Source: Arcobacter sp. F155 (GTDB lineage Bacteria; Campylobacterota; Campylobacteria; Campylobacterales; Arcobacteraceae). Taken from it: a DNA stretch of 64,000 nt. Positions within the stretch are counted from its first letter, which is position 1. Each line of letters opens with the position of its first letter. Positions 32,044 through 49,843 of the stretch are shown here, piece by piece. The DNA lies in contig NZ_PDJU01000007.1 of NCBI RefSeq assembly GCF_004116455.1, positions 107,805 to 171,804 on the forward strand. Reading direction: 5' to 3'. The notes beneath the pieces were generated by a model. That model had not been told where the DNA came from. It did not search any database and worked only from the letters and a program-made list of their open reading frames with translations. The translations under genes and the position numbers were made by a program.

Positions 32044-32751
32044 TCATTTTATGATTACTAAATTATTAAAATAGTAGCCTTGCATATAGTCACACCCTAG
32101 TTTTTTTGCTAATTGATAATCCTCTTTAGTCTCTATACCTTCAATAATAGACTTCTGTCCATTTTTATTTATTGTTGTAAGAAGTCCTTGAAGATAAAAT
32201 ATATAATTTTTATTTGAAGCTATTTGTCTTAAAAATGATTTGTCTATTTTAATATAGTTACTTTGTCCCATTAAAAAGAAAGAGAACATTGAACCATCTT
32301 GTCCAAAATCATCAAGAGCTGAATCTATATTTTTATTATTTAGCCATTGACTAAATTGTCGAATTATATCTGCACTCTTTTCATCATCACTTCCATTTTC
32401 TGTTATCTCTACTACTACTCTATTTTTATGTGGTTTTAAAAAATCCTCCCAATACTCTTTTTGATCAATTGTATTTACAATATCAGCATCAAAATTTAAA
32501 AATAATTTTTTATCCATATCAAAACATTCAACTTGTAACTCTTTATTTCTTCTTTCTAATTCAAAGAAAAGCATATTATTATGATGAAGTTTTCTAAAGA
32601 TTTCTTCAGTACTAATAATGTCCTCTTTAATTTCAAACTTTGAAAGTGCTTCATATGCGTATATTGAATTGTCAGTTGTTGAAATTATTGGTTCGTATTT
32701 TGTTCTATATTTTGCGTTTTTTATCAGGTATTTAAATTCTTGTGTATTCAT
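32044..32751 (-). CDS. EAL domain protein (c-di-GMP phosphodiesterase)
   Basis: A 235-residue stand-alone EAL domain. The catalytic motifs appear intact: YEALSKF (EAL), NFDADIV (Asn), VVEITEN (Glu), ALDDFGQDGS (two Asp), IKIDKSF (Lys), IIEGIET (Glu) and GCDYMQGYYF. The first motif departs slightly from the usual EALLR. There is no sensory or GGDEF domain, no signal peptide and no membrane segment, so it is likely a soluble c-di-GMP hydrolase or, if inactive, a c-di-GMP receptor. It lies upstream of yciI on the same strand, separated by 27 nt. Confidence 0.85.
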   Translation of the reverse strand: MNTQEFKYLIKNAKYRTKYEPIISTTDNSIYAYEALSKFEIKEDIISTEEIFRKLHHNNMLFFELERRNKELQVECFDMDKKLFLNFDADIVNTIDQKEYWEDFLKPHKNRVVVEITENGSDDEKSADIIRQFSQWLNNKNIDSALDDFGQDGSMFSFFLMGQSNYIKIDKSFLRQIASNKNYIFYLQGLLTTINKNGQKSIIEGIETKEDYQLAKKLGCDYMQGYYFNNLVIIK

Positions 32752-32804
32752 GGATAAATAATATCCATATTATTCTTAATCTTTATTAATAGTGATTATC
32801 AATT

Positions 32805-33194
32805 TTATAAATTAAAATAATTTGTTGCGATTAGAAATGTTATTGGATAGATTACTACATTTGCATATCTAAATAGTAAGCCTATTCTAATATTAGGCAT
32901 AATATCTTCAAGTGGTGTATTTTCATTAATTTTAGACATAATATTAAGTTTAAATGCAATATCTAAAAACTTAATACCAACAATACTTAACATCCAAAAT
33001 GAGTTATTCTGTAAATATATTACTAAAAATATTGAATAAATAAAACTAAAATTTAATAAGAAAAATAAAAAGATATTGTATCTGTATACTTTGTAGTTAT
33101 TTAGTAAGATTCCGTGTATAGAATTGGCTTTTTGCCAATTTGTTTCAAAAAGTTCAATGGCTATAAAAATGAAAAAAAGTGAAAGGATATCCAT
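32805..33194 (-). CDS. hypothetical membrane protein, 129 aa
   Basis: Four hydrophobic segments (about 1-15, 42-62, 65-82 and 105-125) with short loops, including QKANSIHGILLNNY. No family is recognised. It sits between rpoC and the EAL gene on the minus strand, 36 nt beyond the end of rpoC, so readthrough from the RNA polymerase operon is possible. Confidence 0.55.
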   Translation of the reverse strand: MDILSLFFIFIAIELFETNWQKANSIHGILLNNYKVYRYNIFLFFLLNFSFIYSIFLVIYLQNNSFWMLSIVGIKFLDIAFKLNIMSKINENTPLEDIMPNIRIGLLFRYANVVIYPITFLIATNYFNL

Positions 33195-33207
33195 CTTTAT
33201 ACACCAT

Positions 33208-33223
33208 TAGGGCAAAAGCCCTA
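33208..33223 (-). terminator. small hairpin after rpoC
   Basis: TAGGGC, loop AAAA, GCCCTA, just beyond the rpoC stop codon. On the minus strand no T run follows, so it may be an incomplete terminator. Confidence 0.35.
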
Positions 33224-33230
33224 TTTGGTT

Positions 33231-41931
<8,701 letters not shown>

Positions 41932-42027
41932 TTACTTTTAGCTTTGTGTATAAAGCGCAAAAGCATCCTTAAAGGATAGGGTTAAAATTCCTAAAATTCT
42001 AACCTTAACCTTCAAAGATGCTAATCT

Positions 42028-42080
42028 TATACAAGGCTTTTGTAGCCTTGTATACAGGTAAAAAATTACTTTCGAGTAAT
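42028..42080 (-). promoter_or_regulatory. attenuator/processing hairpins between rplL and rpoB
   Basis: Two structures lie in the rplL-rpoB gap: an 11-bp stem (TATACAAGGCT at 42028-42038, AGCCTTGTATA at 42044-42054), and nearer rplL a 6-bp stem (ATTACT/AGTAAT, 42065-42080) followed on the minus strand by six T, resembling an intrinsic terminator. A partial attenuator at this position adjusts RNA polymerase relative to ribosomal protein synthesis in other bacteria; its action here is inferred. Confidence 0.6.
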
Positions 42081-42454
42081 TATTTTAATTCTACAGATGC
42101 TCCAGCACCTTCTAATTCAGCTTTTGCAGCTTCAGCATCTTCTTTTGAGATACCTTCTTTAACGATTGCACCAGCTTCTTCAGCCATTGCTTTAGCTTCT
42201 TTTAATCCAAGACCAGTTAATGCTCTAATTACTTTAATAACATTAATTTTCTTAGCACCAGCGTCTGCTAATACTACGTTAAATTCAGTTTGCTCTTCAG
42301 CAGCTTCAGCAGCTCCACCAGCTACAGCACCAGCTACAGCTACAGGTTGTGCAGATACACCAAATTTTTCTTCGAATTCTTTTACTAATTCAGATAACTC
42401 TAATACAGATAATCCAGAGATATACTCTAATACGTCTTCTTTAGAAATTGCCAT
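42080..42454 (-). CDS. rplL: ribosomal protein bL12 (L7/L12)
   Basis: A 124-residue stalk protein: N-terminal dimerisation helices ([20 protein letters not shown]), an Ala/Gly-rich hinge ([20 protein letters not shown]) and the C-terminal factor-binding domain with [19 protein letters not shown] and the final GASVELK. Full length. It is 54 nt downstream of rplJ, with an AGAGGAAAT ribosome site. Confidence 0.98.
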   Translation of the reverse strand: MAISKEDVLEYISGLSVLELSELVKEFEEKFGVSAQPVAVAGAVAGGAAEAAEEQTEFNVVLADAGAKKINVIKVIRALTGLGLKEAKAMAEEAGAIVKEGISKEDAEAAKAELEGAGASVELK

Positions 42455-42508
42455 TTTATTTCCTCTAAATTTTTTATTTTTATATTTATAATATGTATTG
42501 CTTAATTA

Positions 42509-42997
42509 TTAAGCAGCCTCTTCTTCTTTTTGCTTTCTAAGAGCATCAAGACCGATTGTAAAGTTAGTAACTGGAGCCATCCATGTAGCTGCAAGCATAC
42601 CAAGAAGTTCATCTCTAGATGGTAATTTAGCAAATGCATTAACAGTTGCAAGATCAGCAATTTGACCTTCTATAATACCAGACTTAATTTCGAACTTATC
42701 TTTATTTGCAGTAGCAAATTTATCAGCAACTTTACAAGCAGAGATTTGATCTTCAGACCATAAGAAAATGTTAGTTCCATTTAATTCAATGTCACCTAAC
42801 TCTGCATTTTTAACTGCAATAGTTACTAAAGTATTTTTAGCAACTTGAACTTTTGTTCCGTTTGCTTTTGCATCATTTCTTAAGTTTTCTAACTCTTTAT
42901 GAGAAAGACCTTTATAATCACATACTACGATTGCTTGAGATTCTTTAAACTCTCCAGTTAAAAAATCAATAACTTCTGATTTTTGTTGTTTAGTCAT
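42509..42997 (-). CDS. rplJ: ribosomal protein uL10
   Basis: A 162-residue protein with MTKQQKSEVIDFL, the RNA-binding AIVVCDYKGLSHKELENLR and KVQVAKNTLVTIA regions, and a C-terminal helix that anchors L7/L12 dimers. It probably controls its own operon through the structured leader upstream, as known for L10-(L12)4 complexes. GGAGG (GGGAGGAAC) precedes the ATG. Confidence 0.97.
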   Translation of the reverse strand: MTKQQKSEVIDFLTGEFKESQAIVVCDYKGLSHKELENLRNDAKANGTKVQVAKNTLVTIAVKNAELGDIELNGTNIFLWSEDQISACKVADKFATANKDKFEIKSGIIEGQIADLATVNAFAKLPSRDELLGMLAATWMAPVTNFTIGLDALRKQKEEEAA

Positions 42998-43140
42998 TTT
43001 TGTTTGTTCCTCCCTTCAAAACATCGACTTAGGCGGGACTTACAAGAAACGAAGGAAGTTCCTTACCAGCTGTCTTTAGTTTTATATCAGTGCTTTGAAA
43101 TAACACTCAAACATAAGGATCAAAATCCTTACTATTGAAT
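42998..43140 (-). ncRNA. L10 leader (autoregulatory mRNA element)
   Basis: The roughly 150 nt before rplJ contain, on the minus strand, AAGACAGCTGGTAAGG, later GTAAGTCCCGCCT and GTCGATG, in the order and spacing of the bacterial L10 leader that binds the L10-(L12)4 complex. A small hairpin (AAGGAT/ATCCTT near 43115-43130) lies at its 5' side. Consensus recall rather than a covariance search supports this. Confidence 0.55.
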
Positions 43141-43144
43141 GTTA

Positions 43145-43171
43145 TTAAATAAGGGGAAAGCCCTTATTTAA
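43145..43171 (-). terminator. perfect 11-bp hairpin at the rplA stop codon
   Basis: TTAAATAAGGG at 43145-43155 and CCCTTATTTAA at 43161-43171 with a 5-nt loop; the rplA stop codon is inside the stem. There is no T run, so it is more likely a processing or stability element between rplA and the L10 leader than a strong terminator. Confidence 0.45.
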
Positions 43172-43865
43172 TATCCATAATCTCTAATGTATCTAAGTTA
43201 ATAGATGGAGACATAGTTAAAGATACAGCTGCAGTAGTAATATATTTACCTTTTGCAGTTGATGGTTTTGCTTTGTTAATTGCTGCAACGAATGCTTCAA
43301 TGTTTTCTTTAATAGCTTCTTCTGAGAATGATACTTTACCAACAGCAGCTTGCATGTTACCTTTTTTATCAACTCTATATGCTACTTGACCACCTTTAGC
43401 ATCGTTAACTGCTTTAGTTACGTCCATTGTAACAGTTCCAGTTTTAGGGTTAGGCATTAAACCTTTTGGTCCTAAGATTCTACCTAGTTTACCAACTAAT
43501 CCCATACAATCTGGAGTTGCAATTAAAACATCAAAGTCAATGTTTCCAGCTTGAACAGTCTCTACTAAATCATCATTACCAACGATATCTGCACCAGCAG
43601 CTTTTGCTTCGTCTACTTTAGCACCTTTTGCAAATACTGCTACTCTAACAGTTTTACCAGTACCATTTGGAAGTACAACAGCACCTCTGATCATTTGGTC
43701 AGCATGTCTTGGGTCAACATTTAAGTTTAACGCAACTTCTACTGACTCATCAAATTTAGCAGATTGTAATCCTTTTAATAAAGAACAACCTTCCGCTAAT
43801 GAATAATCTCTATCTTCAATTTTTTCAGATAGTGCTTTAAATCTTTTTGAAACTTTTTTTGCCAT
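43164..43865 (-). CDS. rplA: ribosomal protein uL1
   Basis: A 233-residue protein with the typical [20 protein letters not shown] start region, the [19 protein letters not shown] loop and [12 protein letters not shown] in the second domain. Full length. It follows rplK by 67 nt in the same transcription unit and in other bacteria represses the rplKA mRNA; no obvious L1-binding mimic was sought exhaustively here. Confidence 0.98.
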   Translation of the reverse strand: MAKKVSKRFKALSEKIEDRDYSLAEGCSLLKGLQSAKFDESVEVALNLNVDPRHADQMIRGAVVLPNGTGKTVRVAVFAKGAKVDEAKAAGADIVGNDDLVETVQAGNIDFDVLIATPDCMGLVGKLGRILGPKGLMPNPKTGTVTMDVTKAVNDAKGGQVAYRVDKKGNMQAAVGKVSFSEEAIKENIEAFVAAINKAKPSTAKGKYITTAAVSLTMSPSINLDTLEIMDIK

Positions 43866-43932
43866 TTTTTTCTCCGCAATTTTTATTTTTTTGCTACCGC
43901 TATTTAAAGCCAGTGGTCAGGCTTGTATTGAA

Positions 43933-44358
43933 TTATAGTTCTACTTCAATACCCATTGATCTTGCTGAACCTGCAACAATTTTAGCAGCTTGCTCTTTGT
44001 CATCAGTATTTAAGTCAGCAATTTTCATATCAACGATTTCAAGTACTTGATCTTTCGTTAATTTTCCAATTTTATTTTTAAGTGGGTTATCTGAACCTTT
44101 TTTGATTCCAGAAACTTTTTTAATTAAATCTGTCATTGGTGGTTGTTTTGTAACAAATGTAAAACTTTTATCTTGATAAACAGTGATTTCAACAGGAATG
44201 TTTAATCCACCCTTATCTTTTGTTTTCTCATTGAATGCTTTACAAAATTCCATGATATTGATACCTCTTTGACCTAATGCAGGACCAACAGGAGGTGATG
44301 GATTTGCTGCACCAGCAGGTATTTGAAGTTTTAAGTAACCTTCTACTTTTTTAGCCAT
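43933..44358 (-). CDS. rplK: ribosomal protein uL11
   Basis: A 141-residue protein, the standard length, with the proline-rich [20 protein letters not shown] near the N-terminus and the C-terminal RNA-binding domain ([14 protein letters not shown] and [12 protein letters not shown]). It is preceded by a long hairpin separating it from nusG. Confidence 0.98.
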   Translation of the reverse strand: MAKKVEGYLKLQIPAGAANPSPPVGPALGQRGINIMEFCKAFNEKTKDKGGLNIPVEITVYQDKSFTFVTKQPPMTDLIKKVSGIKKGSDNPLKNKIGKLTKDQVLEIVDMKIADLNTDDKEQAAKIVAGSARSMGIEVEL

Positions 44359-44390
44359 CGTAATTCCTTTTTAAATTTTGTTTTTAATGA

Positions 44391-44448
44391 TTTAGGCATT
44401 AGGGAATAAAACTCTAAAGGAAGCGAAGTTTTATTGCCTAATGCCTAA
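44391..44448 (-). repeat. 22-bp inverted repeat between nusG and rplK
   Basis: TTTAGGCATTAGG-AATAAAACT at 44391-44413 pairs with AGTTTTATT-CCTAATGCCTAAA at 44427-44448, one mismatch in the stem and a 13-nt loop. It is far larger than an ordinary terminator stem and lacks a T run on the operon strand, so an RNase III-type processing site or a small mobile repeat is possible. Confidence 0.6.
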
Positions 44449-44462
44449 AAATGATGAAAGAG

Positions 44463-44990
44463 TTAAACTACTCTTTCTACTTGTGTATATGTAATTTCTA
44501 CTGGAGTATTTCTTCCGAAAATAGAAACATTTAATTTTAACATTCCAGATGCCATGTCAAAGTCTTCAACGATACCATTAAAGTTTGCAAATGGACCTTC
44601 GTTAATTCTTACAGTTTCACCTTCATCGAATGAAACTTTTGGTTTAGCAGCTGCTCTATTTTCTACTTTATCTAAGATAGCATTGATATCTTTTTTTGAT
44701 AAAGGAGTAGGTTTTTTAGATTCACCAATGAATCTTCCTACTTTTGGCATTGATTGAATTCTATGCCATAATGCTGTATCTAAATCAATTTTAGCAAATG
44801 CATATGCAGGATATAAAGGTCTTTCAACAATTGTTTTCTTACCTTTTTTAACCTCAATTAAGTCTTCTGTTGGAACTAATACTTCTGAGATTCTTTCATC
44901 TGCCATTTCATCAGCAAGTCTTTCAAGTGCTCTTTTAACTGCTAGTTCGCTACCTGAGTGTGTTTGTATTGCATACCATTGTTGTGCCAT
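44463..44990 (-). CDS. nusG: transcription antitermination/termination factor NusG
   Basis: A 175-residue protein with an N-terminal NGN domain (QQWYAIQTHSGSELAVKRAL, PLYPAYAFAKIDLD) and a C-terminal KOW domain (FDEGETVRINEGPFANFNG, FGRNTPVEITYTQVERV). It follows secE by 10 nt, as in nearly all bacteria, and acts on RNA polymerase encoded downstream. Confidence 0.97.
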   Translation of the reverse strand: MAQQWYAIQTHSGSELAVKRALERLADEMADERISEVLVPTEDLIEVKKGKKTIVERPLYPAYAFAKIDLDTALWHRIQSMPKVGRFIGESKKPTPLSKKDINAILDKVENRAAAKPKVSFDEGETVRINEGPFANFNGIVEDFDMASGMLKLNVSIFGRNTPVEITYTQVERVV

Positions 44991-45000
44991 TAGTTTATCC

Positions 45001-45183
45001 TTAGTTCATTACAGCTGATAAGCTTAAAGACATGATTGTGTCAATTAATGCTAAAAATAATGTGATTACTGTTACTACAACAAAAACAGAAAGATAAGCA
45101 GATCTGATTTGTTCTTTGATAGGGAAAATTACTTTGAATAGTTCTTCTTTAGCATTTTTATAGTATGTTTTAAATTTATTCAC
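45001..45183 (-). CDS. secE: preprotein translocase subunit SecE
   Basis: A 60-residue single-span SecE: cytoplasmic amphipathic helix (NAKEELFKVIFPIKEQIRSA) and one transmembrane segment (YLSVFVVVTVITLFLALI). I use the GTG at 45183 as start because GGAG (45190-45193) lies 6 nt upstream of it; the in-frame TTG at 45195 would place the ribosome site inside the gene. Located between tRNA-Trp and nusG. Confidence 0.93.
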   Translation of the reverse strand: MNKFKTYYKNAKEELFKVIFPIKEQIRSAYLSVFVVVTVITLFLALIDTIMSLSLSAVMN

Positions 45184-45256
45184 AATCGACTCCAAGTATT
45201 TAAGCTTAAAAATTCTTTTAAAAAAAGTCGAAACTGTTTTTAAAAAAATTTTATCG

Positions 45257-45332
45257 TGGCAGGCCAGGAGGGACTCGAACCCCCAACCATCGGATTTGGA
45301 ATCCGGCGCTCTACCATTGGAGCTACTGACCT
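45257..45332 (-). tRNA. tRNA-Trp (CCA)
   Basis: A 76-nt cloverleaf with encoded CCA end. The anticodon loop TTCCAAA gives anticodon CCA. The acceptor stem AGGTCAG pairs with CTGGCCT with one G-T. It is embedded between rpmG and secE, a conserved arrangement. Confidence 0.96.
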
Positions 45333-45358
45333 ATGAGATAAAAAGGTTAAGTAAAGTC

Positions 45359-45529
45359 TTACGACTTTAACTTAACTTCTTTATGAATTGTATGTTTTTT
45401 TAATCTAGGACTATACTTTTTAATCGCTAATTTCTCTGTGTGAGTTTTAGGATTTTTGTAAGTAGTGTAGTTGATATCACCACACTCCTCACATTTTAGT
45501 CCGATTTTAATGCTTACACCGTTACCCAT
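45359..45529 (-). CDS. rpmG: ribosomal protein bL33
   Basis: A 56-residue L33 beginning [18 protein letters not shown] and ending HKEVKLKS. It retains one CxxC knuckle (CEEC) but the second is replaced ([10 protein letters not shown]), i.e. a C-minus-like half form. Its ATG is 9 nt after the tuf stop codon. It was identified by direct translation since it is short. Confidence 0.95.
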   Translation of the reverse strand: MGNGVSIKIGLKCEECGDINYTTYKNPKTHTEKLAIKKYSPRLKKHTIHKEVKLKS

Positions 45530-45538
45530 AAGTTATCC

Positions 45539-46747
45539 TTACTCGATAATCTCAGAAACAACTCCAGCACCTACAGTTCTACCACCTTCTCTAATAGCGA
45601 ACTTAGTTCCCTTTTCAAGAGCAATTGGAGCAACTAATGAAACAGTTAATTCTACGTTATCACCTGGCATAACCATCTCAGTACCTTCTGGTAATTCACA
45701 AGAACCAGTTACGTCTGTTGTTCTTACATAGAACTGTGGTCTATATCCTGAGAAGAATGGAGTATGTCTTCCACCCTCTTCTTTAGATAAGATATATACC
45801 TCACCTTTGAATTTAGTGTGTGGAGTAATTGAACCTGGCTTAACAAGAACTTGTCCTCTTTGAACTTCTTCTTTTTTGATACCTCTTAAAAGGATACCAG
45901 CGTTATCACCAGCTTCTGCGTAATCCATTTCTTTTCTGAACATTTCAATACCAGTAACTGTAGTAGTTTGAGTCTCTTTTAATCCAACGATTTCAATAGT
46001 ATCACCTAACTTAACAGTACCTTGGTTAATAGCACCAGTTACAACTGTACCTCTACCTGCAATTGAGAATACATCTTCAACAGGCATTAAGTAATCTTTA
46101 TCAGTTGATCTTTCTGGAGTTGGGATATAAGCGTCAACTTCAGCCATTAATTGATAAATTTTTTCAGACCACTCACCAGATTGACCAGCTTTTGCTTCTT
46201 CTAATGCTTGGAATGCAGAACCAGCAACGATTGGAGTATCATCACCTGGGAAGTCATACTCAGAAAGTAATTCTCTTACTTCCATTTCAACTAATTCTAA
46301 CATCTCTTCTTTATCTTCGTCATCTAATTGGTCTTCTTTGTTTAAGAATACAACGATGTATGGAACACCTACTTGCTTAGATAATAAGATATGCTCTCTA
46401 GTTTGAGCCATTGGTCCATCAGTTGAAGCAATAACTAAAATAGCACCGTCCATTTGTGCAGCACCAGTAATCATGTTCTTAACATAATCGGCGTGACCTG
46501 GACAATCTACGTGAGCGTAGTGTCTAGTTTCAGTTTCATACTCAACGTGAGAAGTAGCAATAGTAATTCCTCTTTCTCTTTCTTCTGGAGCATTATCAAT
46601 TTGATCATAATCCATAGTTGCTTGACCATTTTTAAGCCCTAAACACATAGTGATTGCAGCTGTTAAAGTAGTTTTACCGTGGTCAACGTGACCAATAGTA
46701 CCAATATTTACGTGCGGTTTACTTCGCTCGAATTTTTCTTTTGCCAT
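45539..46747 (-). CDS. tuf: elongation factor Tu
   Basis: A 402-residue EF-Tu with G1 [12 protein letters not shown]2 RGITI, G3 [14 protein letters not shown]4 [11 protein letters not shown] and domains II/III complete to the final VVSEIIE. It delivers aminoacyl-tRNA to the ribosome. It follows the tRNA-Gly gene across a 240-bp leader containing a hairpin. A single tuf is seen in this window. Confidence 0.98.
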   Translation of the reverse strand: MAKEKFERSKPHVNIGTIGHVDHGKTTLTAAITMCLGLKNGQATMDYDQIDNAPEERERGITIATSHVEYETETRHYAHVDCPGHADYVKNMITGAAQMDGAILVIASTDGPMAQTREHILLSKQVGVPYIVVFLNKEDQLDDEDKEEMLELVEMEVRELLSEYDFPGDDTPIVAGSAFQALEEAKAGQSGEWSEKIYQLMAEVDAYIPTPERSTDKDYLMPVEDVFSIAGRGTVVTGAINQGTVKLGDTIEIVGLKETQTTTVTGIEMFRKEMDYAEAGDNAGILLRGIKKEEVQRGQVLVKPGSITPHTKFKGEVYILSKEEGGRHTPFFSGYRPQFYVRTTDVTGSCELPEGTEMVMPGDNVELTVSLVAPIALEKGTKFAIREGGRTVGAGVVSEIIE

Positions 46748-46777
46748 AAAATTCCCCTTAAAAAATTTTGGTTATTG

Positions 46778-46819
46778 CCCTCTGAGTAGATAAGTCCGAT
46801 AACTTCTCTATTCAGAGGG
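46778..46819 (-). promoter_or_regulatory. hairpin in the tuf leader
   Basis: CCCTCTGA at 46778-46785 pairs with TCAGAGGG at 46812-46819, extended by TAGA/TCTA after one unpaired base per side. A T6 tract (AAAAAA on the plus strand) lies about 20 nt downstream in the tuf direction, just before the AAGGGG ribosome site. It may be an attenuator or a processing site separating the tRNAs from tuf. Confidence 0.45.
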
Positions 46820-46989
46820 GGGTTTGTTGTTATTAAATACAAAAAAATACATGTAATATTCTTTTGCGATTGGTATTTTATAAAAAAAATACTAAATATA
46901 AACTTTAATGGGAGTTACTTTGAATAAAAAGGAGTTATAAATGAATAATTGCGTTATAACTCAGCTCCCAGTAATCAATAAATAATTAA

Positions 46990-47066
46990 TGGAGCGGGAG
47001 ACGAGACTCGAACTCGCGACAATCTGCTTGGAAGGCAGAGGCTCTAGCCAACTGAGCTACTCCCGC
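46990..47066 (-). tRNA. tRNA-Gly (TCC)
   Basis: A 77-nt cloverleaf with encoded CCA. Anticodon stem TCTGC/GCAGA with loop CTTCCAA gives anticodon TCC. It is the tuf-proximal member of a four-tRNA cluster. Confidence 0.95.
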
Positions 47067-47076
47067 AACATTTGCG

Positions 47077-47161
47077 TGGTGGTGAGGGAAGGATTTGAAC
47101 CTTCGAAGCCTAAGGCGACGGATTTACAGTCCGTAGGATTTGACCACTCTCCAACCTCACC
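47077..47161 (-). tRNA. tRNA-Tyr (GTA)
   Basis: An 85-nt class II tRNA with a long variable arm and encoded CCA. The anticodon loop CTGTAAA gives anticodon GTA. Located between tRNA-Thr and tRNA-Gly. Confidence 0.95.
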
Positions 47162-47224
47162 GGTTGAAAAATATTATTGTTCTGGTCAAGCGCTGGTCTT
47201 AAGACTTACGCACGACAATTTGAA

Positions 47225-47301
47225 TGGAGCTGGTGAAGGGACTTGAACCCCCGACCTGCTGATTACAAATCAGCTGCTCTAGCCAGCTGAGCTACACCAG
47301 C
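47225..47301 (-). tRNA. tRNA-Thr (TGT)
   Basis: A 77-nt cloverleaf with encoded CCA; anticodon stem CTGAT/ATCAG and loop TTTGTAA give anticodon TGT. Confidence 0.95.
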
Positions 47302-47319
47302 ATCCAAATTTAATTTAAG

Positions 47320-47395
47320 TGGTGGTTCGAGGCAGAATCGAACTGCCGACACAAGGATTTTCAATCCTTTGCTCTACCGACTGAGCTATCGAACC
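47320..47395 (-). tRNA. tRNA-Phe (GAA)
   Basis: A 76-nt cloverleaf with encoded CCA; acceptor GGTTCGA/TCGAACC, anticodon loop TTGAAAA giving GAA. It is the first tRNA of the cluster, 58 nt after the murD stop region. Confidence 0.95.
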
Positions 47396-47453
47396 AGATA
47401 CGCTTTTGATTGCGTCCTTCTTAAATTGGAGTGAAATTATATACAGACCTTGC

Positions 47454-48617
47454 TTAAATAATCCTTAAATTAAAAACAAGTTCTTTAAATTCTTTTCCTC
47501 TTTGCTTATAAGAAGGGTATTGATCAAGAGATGCAGCAGCAGGAGAAAGCATTGCAACCCCCATATTATCGTGCTTTTGAGAGATTTGCTTTACTGCTTC
47601 TTCTAATATTTTACATTCATAAAAATTTATAGAAAATTTTTCAGCTAATTTATTTAATCTCTCAAAATTGCTTCCAATAGTATATATTTCAATGTCTAAG
47701 TTCTTTATATATTCAAATAAAGGTTCTAAATTTGCACCTTTATCATCGCCACCAAGTATTAAATATATCTTTTTTTCTCTATAAGTTACTATTGCATTTA
47801 TAGTTGCATCTACATTTGTAGCTTTAGAATCATTTACCCAAAGTCTATTTTTTTTATCTTTTATCTCTTCTACTTTATGTTCATCTACTTTATATGTATT
47901 AATAGTTTTGTAATCTACCTCATCAAATATTATCTTTTTTGCTGCTAAGGCAAGAAGTGCATCTAATAAAAAAGGTTCTTTAAAATTAATTTGTGATTTA
48001 TCTATATTAAACTTCTCACATAAATCATCACTATCTTTATATGTAATAAGATGACATACTGTATTTATATCTTTATATTTTTCAGGGACAATTGCAATTT
48101 CACCCTCTTCCATCATATATAAAGGTTTTAACTTTGCTTTCTCATACTCTTCAAAACTTCCATGCCAAGAAACATGATCATCTGAGATTGGTAATAATAA
48201 GTAAAGATTAGGTTTTGCGTAGTTAGTATAATGAAAGGTAAAAGAAGAAGTCTCAAGAATCCAAATCTTAGATTCTTTATCTAGTTTGGAAACGGGGGTT
48301 CCTATATTTCCTCCACATACACTTTTCTTTTCTTTTAATATGTGTTGGCACATTTGAGTAGTGGTTGTTTTTCCATTTGTTCCACTTATCCATATAGAAA
48401 ATGGCATCTGCTCATATATAAGGTCATAGTCACTTATTATATTCTTTGACTCTTTTACCATCTTATTATTAGGAGGAATACCAGGACTAACAACTGTTAC
48501 CTCATCAGAGTCTTTATCATAAGTATCAAAGTCACTGTCATCATATAATGTTACATCATTATACTCTTCTTTTATAGCTTGTGCTGTTAAGCCTTTTCCA
48601 AGTACTCTAATCATCAT
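47454..48617 (-). CDS. murD: UDP-N-acetylmuramoylalanine--D-glutamate ligase
   Basis: A 387-residue Mur ligase adding D-Glu to UDP-MurNAc-L-Ala in the cytoplasm. WISGTNGKTTTTQM is the ATP loop, ETSSFTFHY contains the metal-binding Glu region, and DSKATNVDATINAI near residue 260 is the MurD C-terminal signature; SPAAASLDQYPSYKQRG closes the C-terminal domain. At under 400 residues it is short for MurD, typical of this phylum. It follows mraY by 6 nt; two ATGs are adjacent and either could start translation, with GGAG just before. Confidence 0.94.
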   Translation of the reverse strand: MMIRVLGKGLTAQAIKEEYNDVTLYDDSDFDTYDKDSDEVTVVSPGIPPNNKMVKESKNIISDYDLIYEQMPFSIWISGTNGKTTTTQMCQHILKEKKSVCGGNIGTPVSKLDKESKIWILETSSFTFHYTNYAKPNLYLLLPISDDHVSWHGSFEEYEKAKLKPLYMMEEGEIAIVPEKYKDINTVCHLITYKDSDDLCEKFNIDKSQINFKEPFLLDALLALAAKKIIFDEVDYKTINTYKVDEHKVEEIKDKKNRLWVNDSKATNVDATINAIVTYREKKIYLILGGDDKGANLEPLFEYIKNLDIEIYTIGSNFERLNKLAEKFSINFYECKILEEAVKQISQKHDNMGVAMLSPAAASLDQYPSYKQRGKEFKELVFNLRII

Positions 48618-48623
48618 TGCTCC

Positions 48624-49685
48624 TTATCGTATCTTAAGACTCATAAGAGCTACTAAGTTTGCCATAAAAGATATAATCCAGAATCTTACAATTATCTTAT
48701 TCTCTTTCCAGCCCTTTTCTTCAAAGTGATGATGAATAGGAGCCATTAAAAATACTCTTTTTTGTCTTAACTTATATGAGCCCACCTGTAATATAACCGA
48801 TACTGTTTCTATAACAAAGATAAATCCTATTACTACTAATAATATTTCTGATTTACCAACTATTGCCATATAACCCATAAAGGCTCCTATAGGTAAAGAA
48901 CCACTATCTCCCATAAATACTTGCGCAGGATGACAGTTGTACCAAAGAAAAGCAATAAGGGAACCAATCATAGCTGTTCCAACTATTGCTAACTCTCCTG
49001 ATGTTTTTATATTTGGTAATAATAGATATGAAGAAAAGATTGCATGTCCACTTACATATACTATTGCTGATAGAGTGAATAGTCCCATTATAGAAGGAAC
49101 TGTAGCAAGTCCATCAAGTCCATCTGTTAAGTTAACGGCATTTGAAGCAGCTACCATAACTAATATCCAAAAAATAAGAGCAAAAATTCCCATATCAAAG
49201 ATAGGATACTTATAAAAAGGAGTATATAAAGTAGTAGTATGATTATATACTATTAACACCCCTGCAACTATTAAAGCGCCTATAAACTGCAAAATTAGTT
49301 TTGCCCTTGAAGACAATCCTGCATTGTTTGCATTTTTTGCAATCTTTGAGAAATCATCTTTCATTCCAATTAAAGAGAAAAGCCCTAATGTTAAAAGTGC
49401 TCCTACAACATAAAAGTTATTTAGCTTAACAGTAAGTAGTGTTGCTATAATTGTTGAAAAAATAAATACTATTCCTCCCATAGTAGGAGTTCCTGCTTTT
49501 TCTTGATGCGAATCTGGAGCATACTCATAAATTGGCTGTGAAGCTTTCTTTGACTTAGCCCACCTAACAAACTTTGGTAATAAATACATTGTAAGAAAAA
49601 ATGAAATAAAAAATGCAAGACCTGCACGAACAGAGATATATTGAAAAATATTGATGTCTAAGTGTCTATAAAACCAGTAAAACAA
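48624..49685 (-). CDS. mraY: phospho-N-acetylmuramoyl-pentapeptide-transferase
   Basis: A 353-residue membrane enzyme that makes lipid I from UDP-MurNAc-pentapeptide and undecaprenyl phosphate. Conserved motifs: [20 protein letters not shown] (the DD pair), [28 protein letters not shown] and [14 protein letters not shown]. The start is TTG at 49685 with AAGG upstream, since no earlier in-frame ATG exists. It forms an operon with murD. Confidence 0.96.
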   Translation of the reverse strand: MFYWFYRHLDINIFQYISVRAGLAFFISFFLTMYLLPKFVRWAKSKKASQPIYEYAPDSHQEKAGTPTMGGIVFIFSTIIATLLTVKLNNFYVVGALLTLGLFSLIGMKDDFSKIAKNANNAGLSSRAKLILQFIGALIVAGVLIVYNHTTTLYTPFYKYPIFDMGIFALIFWILVMVAASNAVNLTDGLDGLATVPSIMGLFTLSAIVYVSGHAIFSSYLLLPNIKTSGELAIVGTAMIGSLIAFLWYNCHPAQVFMGDSGSLPIGAFMGYMAIVGKSEILLVVIGFIFVIETVSVILQVGSYKLRQKRVFLMAPIHHHFEEKGWKENKIIVRFWIISFMANLVALMSLKIR

Positions 49686-49788
49686 ATTAAAACCTTAATT
49701 TTCAGGAAAAATAAATCCTGAGTTTTGCAAAACTTTCCTGCCTTTTAGCAAAGGCTTATACTTCAGCAAATATAGTAGTAAGTTTTGA

Positions 49789-49794
49789 TATAAT
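49789..49794 (+). promoter_or_regulatory. -10 element for the gpmI operon
   Basis: TATAAT within TTTTGATATAATCGCG, 50 nt before the gpmI start codon. The upstream region is T/A-rich without a clear -35 box, as usual for sigma70 promoters in this phylum. Confidence 0.5.
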
Positions 49795-49843
49795 CGCGAG
49801 ATTATACTAAAAGTTAACTTAATAATTTTACTGGGGTTATATT

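Noticed and set aside
46989..47246. An 85-codon plus-strand ORF over the tRNA cluster
   Set aside because: It lies entirely across the tRNA-Gly and tRNA-Tyr genes on the other strand; such ORFs with ETRLEL/GFEPSK-like text are antisense readings of tRNAs.
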